Shown: positions 61,804-64,000 of the stretch, piece by piece
Numbering within the stretch: the stretch's first letter is position 1
How the letters are laid out: each line of letters begins with the position of its first letter
DNA from: Candidatus Gastranaerophilales bacterium
GTDB lineage: Bacteria > Cyanobacteriota > Vampirovibrionia > Gastranaerophilales > Gastranaerophilaceae
Direction of reading: 5' to 3'
NCBI GenBank assembly: GCA_944322755.1
Contig: CALUPY010000001.1
Span: forward strand, 149,140-213,139
DNA length: 64,000 nucleotides
Notes under the pieces: generated by a model
Database searches by the model: none
What the model was told of the DNA's origin: nothing
The model's input: the letters and a program-made list of their open reading frames with translations, nothing else
Translations under genes and position numbers: made by a program

Positions 61804-61940
61804 TTAGCTGATTCTGACGTCCGCACATAGAGAATTTCCAGAGTGTATTTTATCGGTTTAGCATACAGAAGTATAGCACGGCAAAAAGTTACAATAAAAA
61901 AGAGCCCGGAAGGACTTTCTTTTATTTTCGACCACGGAAC

Positions 61941-62164
61941 TGTCTTGGATTTGCTCCACGCTCGGGAAGTTTCGCTTTTGAACCTGCGGTTCAACTCCGC
62001 TCAATTCCCTCGCTATCCGGACTTGTTTCACTCCGTCCGTCCGCAAATCCGCTGTCTTGGATTTGCTCCACGCTCGGGAAGTTTCGCTTTTGAACCTGCG
62101 GTTCAACTCCGCTCAATTCCCTCGCTATCCGGACTTGTTTCACTCCGTCCGTCCGCAAATCCGC
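61941..62164 (+). repeat. Two tandem 112-bp repeats with T-arm-like sequence
   Basis: TGTCTTGGATTTGCTCC begins at 61941 and 62053, and a partial third copy (TGTCTCGGATTT) at 62165, so the period is 112 bp. The two units are identical by eye. Each holds GAACCTGCGGTTCAACTCCG, which resembles a tRNA T-arm, and CTCCGCTCAATTCCCTCGCT, similar to the GC-rich core of the tRNA-Leu repeats. The surrounding 61804-62439 gap has no credible gene; the reading frames crossing it are repeat artefacts. Confidence 0.85.
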
Positions 62165-62439
62165 TGTCTCGGATTTACGATTTAATTTTATGTAAAATCC
62201 GCCTCTTGGATTATTGGCGTTCACAAGGTCTAGAATTACATTCCGAATTTTATTCTAAAAATTCTGCATTCCATAAACCTTGTTCACATAGGCACTGGGG
62301 GCTTACACAAAACTTGTTCGTATTATGCAAGTCTCCATACAGGAATACTATAACATGAGAATTGTTCTGGGGCTGGAGTGTGCGTAAATTCCGCTGTATT
62401 TTTGTGTTAATATTATTACATAAGACAGGAGTTTATTTA

Positions 62440-63108
62440 GTGGAAAACTTGAATAAAGGTGAAATTATAATCTATAAAAGCGATGATGGTTCGGTTTCTT
62501 TAGATGTTAAACTGGAGCAGGATACAATCTGGCTGACACAAGATATGATAGTCAAATTGTTTGATTCTAGCAAAGCTAATATATCAGAACATATTTCTCA
62601 TATATTTCAAGATGAAGAGTTGGACAAAACTTCAACTGTTCGGAAATTCCGAACAGTTCGAAAAGAAGGTGGCAGAAATGTTTCAAGAGAATTAGAATAT
62701 TACAATCTTGACATGATTATTGCTGTAGGCTATAGAGTAAACTCTAAAAAAGCTACACAATTTAGAATTTGGGCAACAAATGTTTTGAGAGATTATCTGA
62801 CTAAAGGCTATGCGGTTAATGAAAAGCTTTTGCAATCACAAAAAAGCAAAATAGAAGCCCTCCAAACAAGCGTCAGTCTGCTTTCAAGAAGTTTGAATAA
62901 CCAAATTGACACCGTTGATAAAGCAAAAAATGTTGTTAATTTGCTTGAAAATTTTGCTAAGGGTTTAGATCTATTATACTTTAGCTTTAGCAGCAATAAG
63001 ATCCTCTATAAATTTTTTTGCTTTTTCTCTATCATTGATAATTTGTATTATTTTTTGTGCACTATGAGCAGTAACAACTATAGTTTGTCTTTTTGTTACA
63101 AAGAATAA
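62440..63108 (+). CDS. RhuM-family protein, C-terminally truncated
   Basis: The N-terminal ~178 residues match RhuM-type proteins: GEIIIYKSDDGSVSLDVKLE, then TIWLTQDMIVKLFD, the YNLDMIIAVGYRVNSKKATQ segment, RIWATNVLRDYLTKGYA and LENFAKGLDLL. The start is GTG at 62440 with ACAGGAG 6 bases upstream. The family normally continues for ~150 residues. Here the homology stops at about 62972, and the last ~45 codons read antisense through the next gene. So it is a truncated, probably inactive relic. Confidence 0.75.
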   Translation: MENLNKGEIIIYKSDDGSVSLDVKLEQDTIWLTQDMIVKLFDSSKANISEHISHIFQDEELDKTSTVRKFRTVRKEGGRNVSRELEYYNLDMIIAVGYRVNSKKATQFRIWATNVLRDYLTKGYAVNEKLLQSQKSKIEALQTSVSLLSRSLNNQIDTVDKAKNVVNLLENFAKGLDLLYFSFSSNKILYKFFCFFSIIDNLYYFLCTMSSNNYSLSFCYKE

Positions 63109-63375
63109 CACAAAAAGAACAATTCCTATCACAATACCCCATGATAAAGCATAATCAACATAATTGTTTTGTAAATATATACCTAAAATTATAGATATAA
63201 CTGCAAAAAGTAATAGGATTGGTTTAGATTGATAACCATATATTATAGAACTAATATCTTTTAAGAATATTGTTATGGAATATTCCTTACCAATTTTTGA
63301 ATATGAACTATTAACATAATCTTTTGTTAATATTGTATCTTCTAGAGAAGATATAATTGAAGGATTTTGTTCCAT
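62974..63375 (-). CDS. Small membrane protein, unknown function
   Basis: A 133-residue protein from the ATG at 63375, which has AAGGAG upstream; the longer frame runs through the adjacent tRNA and is wrong. Two hydrophobic spans (about 53-70, LLLFAVISIILGIYL, and 78-97, WGIVIGIVLFVLFFV) follow an acidic N-terminus. The tail is Lys/Ala-rich (AKKFIEDLIAAKAKV). It overlaps the truncated RhuM frame and probably marks the insertion that truncated it. Confidence 0.75.
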   Translation of the reverse strand: MEQNPSIISSLEDTILTKDYVNSSYSKIGKEYSITIFLKDISSIIYGYQSKPILLLFAVISIILGIYLQNNYVDYALSWGIVIGIVLFVLFFVTKRQTIVVTAHSAQKIIQIINDREKAKKFIEDLIAAKAKV

Positions 63376-63403
63376 ATAAAACTCCTTAATTCTATTAAAT
63401 AAA

Positions 63404-63485
63404 TGTCGACGGCGGGACTTGAACCCGCACGGGTTTCCCCACACGCCCCTCAAACGTGCGCGTATACCGATTCCGCCACGTCGAC
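63404..63485 (-). tRNA. tRNA-Leu(GAG)
   Basis: Minus strand: acceptor GTCGACG/CGTCGAC with discriminator A, D-arm GCG...CGC, anticodon stem CACGT/GCGTG, loop TTGAGGG giving GAG, a long variable arm GGGG/CCC-type and T-arm CGGGTTCAAGTCCCG. CCA is not encoded. The first 11 bases recur 222 bp away in the 5' flank. Confidence 0.92.
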
Positions 63486-63727
63486 ATATATATTTAATTT
63501 TCAATTGTCGCGTATACCTCCCCTCTCGAAAAACGATATATTATCATTTCTTTCAGATTATTTGCAGCTCTGTGTTCTTCTGTTCATCATATTTTACTCT
63601 GGTAAAATATTCTTCACACCGAACACTTACGCTTAACGAGCTCGCTCGGCTTTGACAAGCCTCGACTCCGCTCTTGCAAAAATCCTCCGGCAGAGTGCCA
63701 CGTCGACATAAATATTTGATTTTCAAT
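63486..63727 (-). repeat. 5' flank of tRNA-Leu(GAG) with a duplicated tRNA end
   Basis: GCCACGTCGAC occurs at 63475-63485 (the tRNA's own 5' end) and at 63697-63707. The following 20 bases also match (ATATATATTTAATTTTCAAT and ATAAATATTTGATTTTCAAT), so tRNA end plus flank were duplicated with a 222-bp period. Between them lie CGCGTATACC (a D-arm piece), the dispersed-repeat strings shared with 9.4 kb, and CTCCGCTCTTGC. Confidence 0.7.
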
Positions 63728-63766
63728 AATACTATATTATCACAAAAAAAATTTTTGCAAAAAATC

Positions 63767-63847
63767 TGCCGATGAAGGGACTCGAACCCCCATGAGTTTC
63801 CTCGCACGCACCTGAAGCGTGTGCGTCTACCATTTCGCCACATCGGC
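63767..63847 (-). tRNA. tRNA-Leu(CAG)
   Basis: Minus strand: acceptor GCCGATG/CATCGGC plus A, D-arm GCGAAATGGTAGACGC, anticodon stem CACGC/GCGTG with loop TTCAGGT giving CAG, variable arm GAGGAAACTC, T-arm GGGTTCGAGTCCC. CCA is not encoded. Its 5' flank holds tandem repeats carrying tRNA pieces. Confidence 0.93.
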
Positions 63848-64000
63848 AATTAATGATGTCAAAGTTCATTTGATGGTGCCGAAATGGGTCTAATTTAAAT
63901 ACCTCCGCTCTCGCTACGGTTTGTCGCCACATCGGCAATTAATGATGTCAAAGTTCATTTGATGGTGCCGAAATGGGTCTAATTTAAATACCTCCGCTCT
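63848..64000 (-). repeat. Tandem 89-bp repeats with tRNA-Leu(CAG) fragments, cut by the window end
   Basis: CGCCACATCGGCA recurs at 63836 and 63925, giving an 89-bp period. One full unit and 63 bases of the next are visible. Each has a direct copy of the tRNA's first ~14 bases, an inverted, altered copy of its 5' end (GGTGCCGAAATGGGTCTA), and the core CTCCGCTCTCGCTACGG. The array continues past the window. Confidence 0.85.

Noticed and set aside
61843..62358. 171-codon frame and several minus-strand frames over the 112-bp repeats
   Set aside because: Arg/Ser-rich translation of GC-rich repeats, no ribosome site, frames on both strands; repeat artefact.
63553..63938. Minus-strand frames of 98 and 68 codons at the window end
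   Set aside because: They pass through tRNA-Leu(CAG) and the tandem repeats; no independent support.

Overview
The window looks like a chromosomal segment of a gut-type, non-photosynthetic relative of Cyanobacteria (Melainabacteria/Vampirovibrionia, most like Gastranaerophilales). This is inferred from gene content and style, not from a marker gene. The DNA is AT-rich. It mixes meso-DAP peptidoglycan genes (murE, a murT with a zinc ribbon), anaerobe enzymes (hybrid cluster protein, clostridial-type ferredoxin, a BadF/HgdC activase), flavin-dependent ThyX and a FlhA export-gate gene. It also carries many small lineage-specific proteins of unknown function. No rRNA, CRISPR array or prophage is visible.

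Layout. 1-9.3 kb: murA, a secreted Pro-rich protein, cdd, hsp20, an M49-like metallopeptidase, uvrC. 9.3-10.75 kb: accessory strip with a degenerate dispersed repeat, a dinJ-yafQ toxin-antitoxin operon with a palindromic operator, and a tRNA-Leu(CAA) embedded in repeats built from pieces of itself. 10.75-16.4 kb: a surface-acylation locus (MBOAT acyltransferase plus AlgJ/AlgX-like partner) in which the partner gene is split by a run of 13 G, plus a TPR membrane protein. 16.4-25 kb: rpsO, thyX, a repeat-rich acidic protein, small unknowns, murT, folC. 25-33.3 kb: a signalling and motility block (LuxR-type regulator, REC protein, HD-GYP protein, histidine kinase, PilZ protein, flhA). 33.3-38.4 kb: murE, FtsI-type PBP and two tandem thymidylate-kinase-like genes. 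38.9-44 kb: a radical-SAM protein, a short UvrA-like protein, a decayed MFS efflux pump and a tyrosine recombinase. 44-52.6 kb: glycosyltransferase, a paralogous pair of unknowns, Rrf2-hcp, cupin, YjbQ, methyltransferase, BadF-type activase. 52.7-61.8 kb: two overlapping HNH-like genes, nth, ferredoxin, 5-FTHF cyclo-ligase, cobO, a HerA-like/UvrD-Tudor protein, a MerR regulator. 61.8-64 kb: tandem repeats, a truncated RhuM gene, tRNA-Leu(GAG) and tRNA-Leu(CAG), again with tRNA-derived repeats in their 5' flanks.

How it fits together. Housekeeping genes cover cell-wall synthesis (murA, murE, murT, PBP), folate and dTMP metabolism (thyX, folC, 5-FTHF cyclo-ligase, tmk-like pair, cdd), repair (uvrC, UvrA-like, nth) and stress (hsp20, hcp). 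The signalling block suggests c-di-GMP control of motility. The strongest unusual signals are the G13 tract that breaks a surface-acylation gene (possible phase variation), a recurrent element that copies the 5' ends of tRNA-Leu genes into their own flanks, and a short Ser-Phe N-terminal motif shared by several otherwise unrelated unknown proteins.
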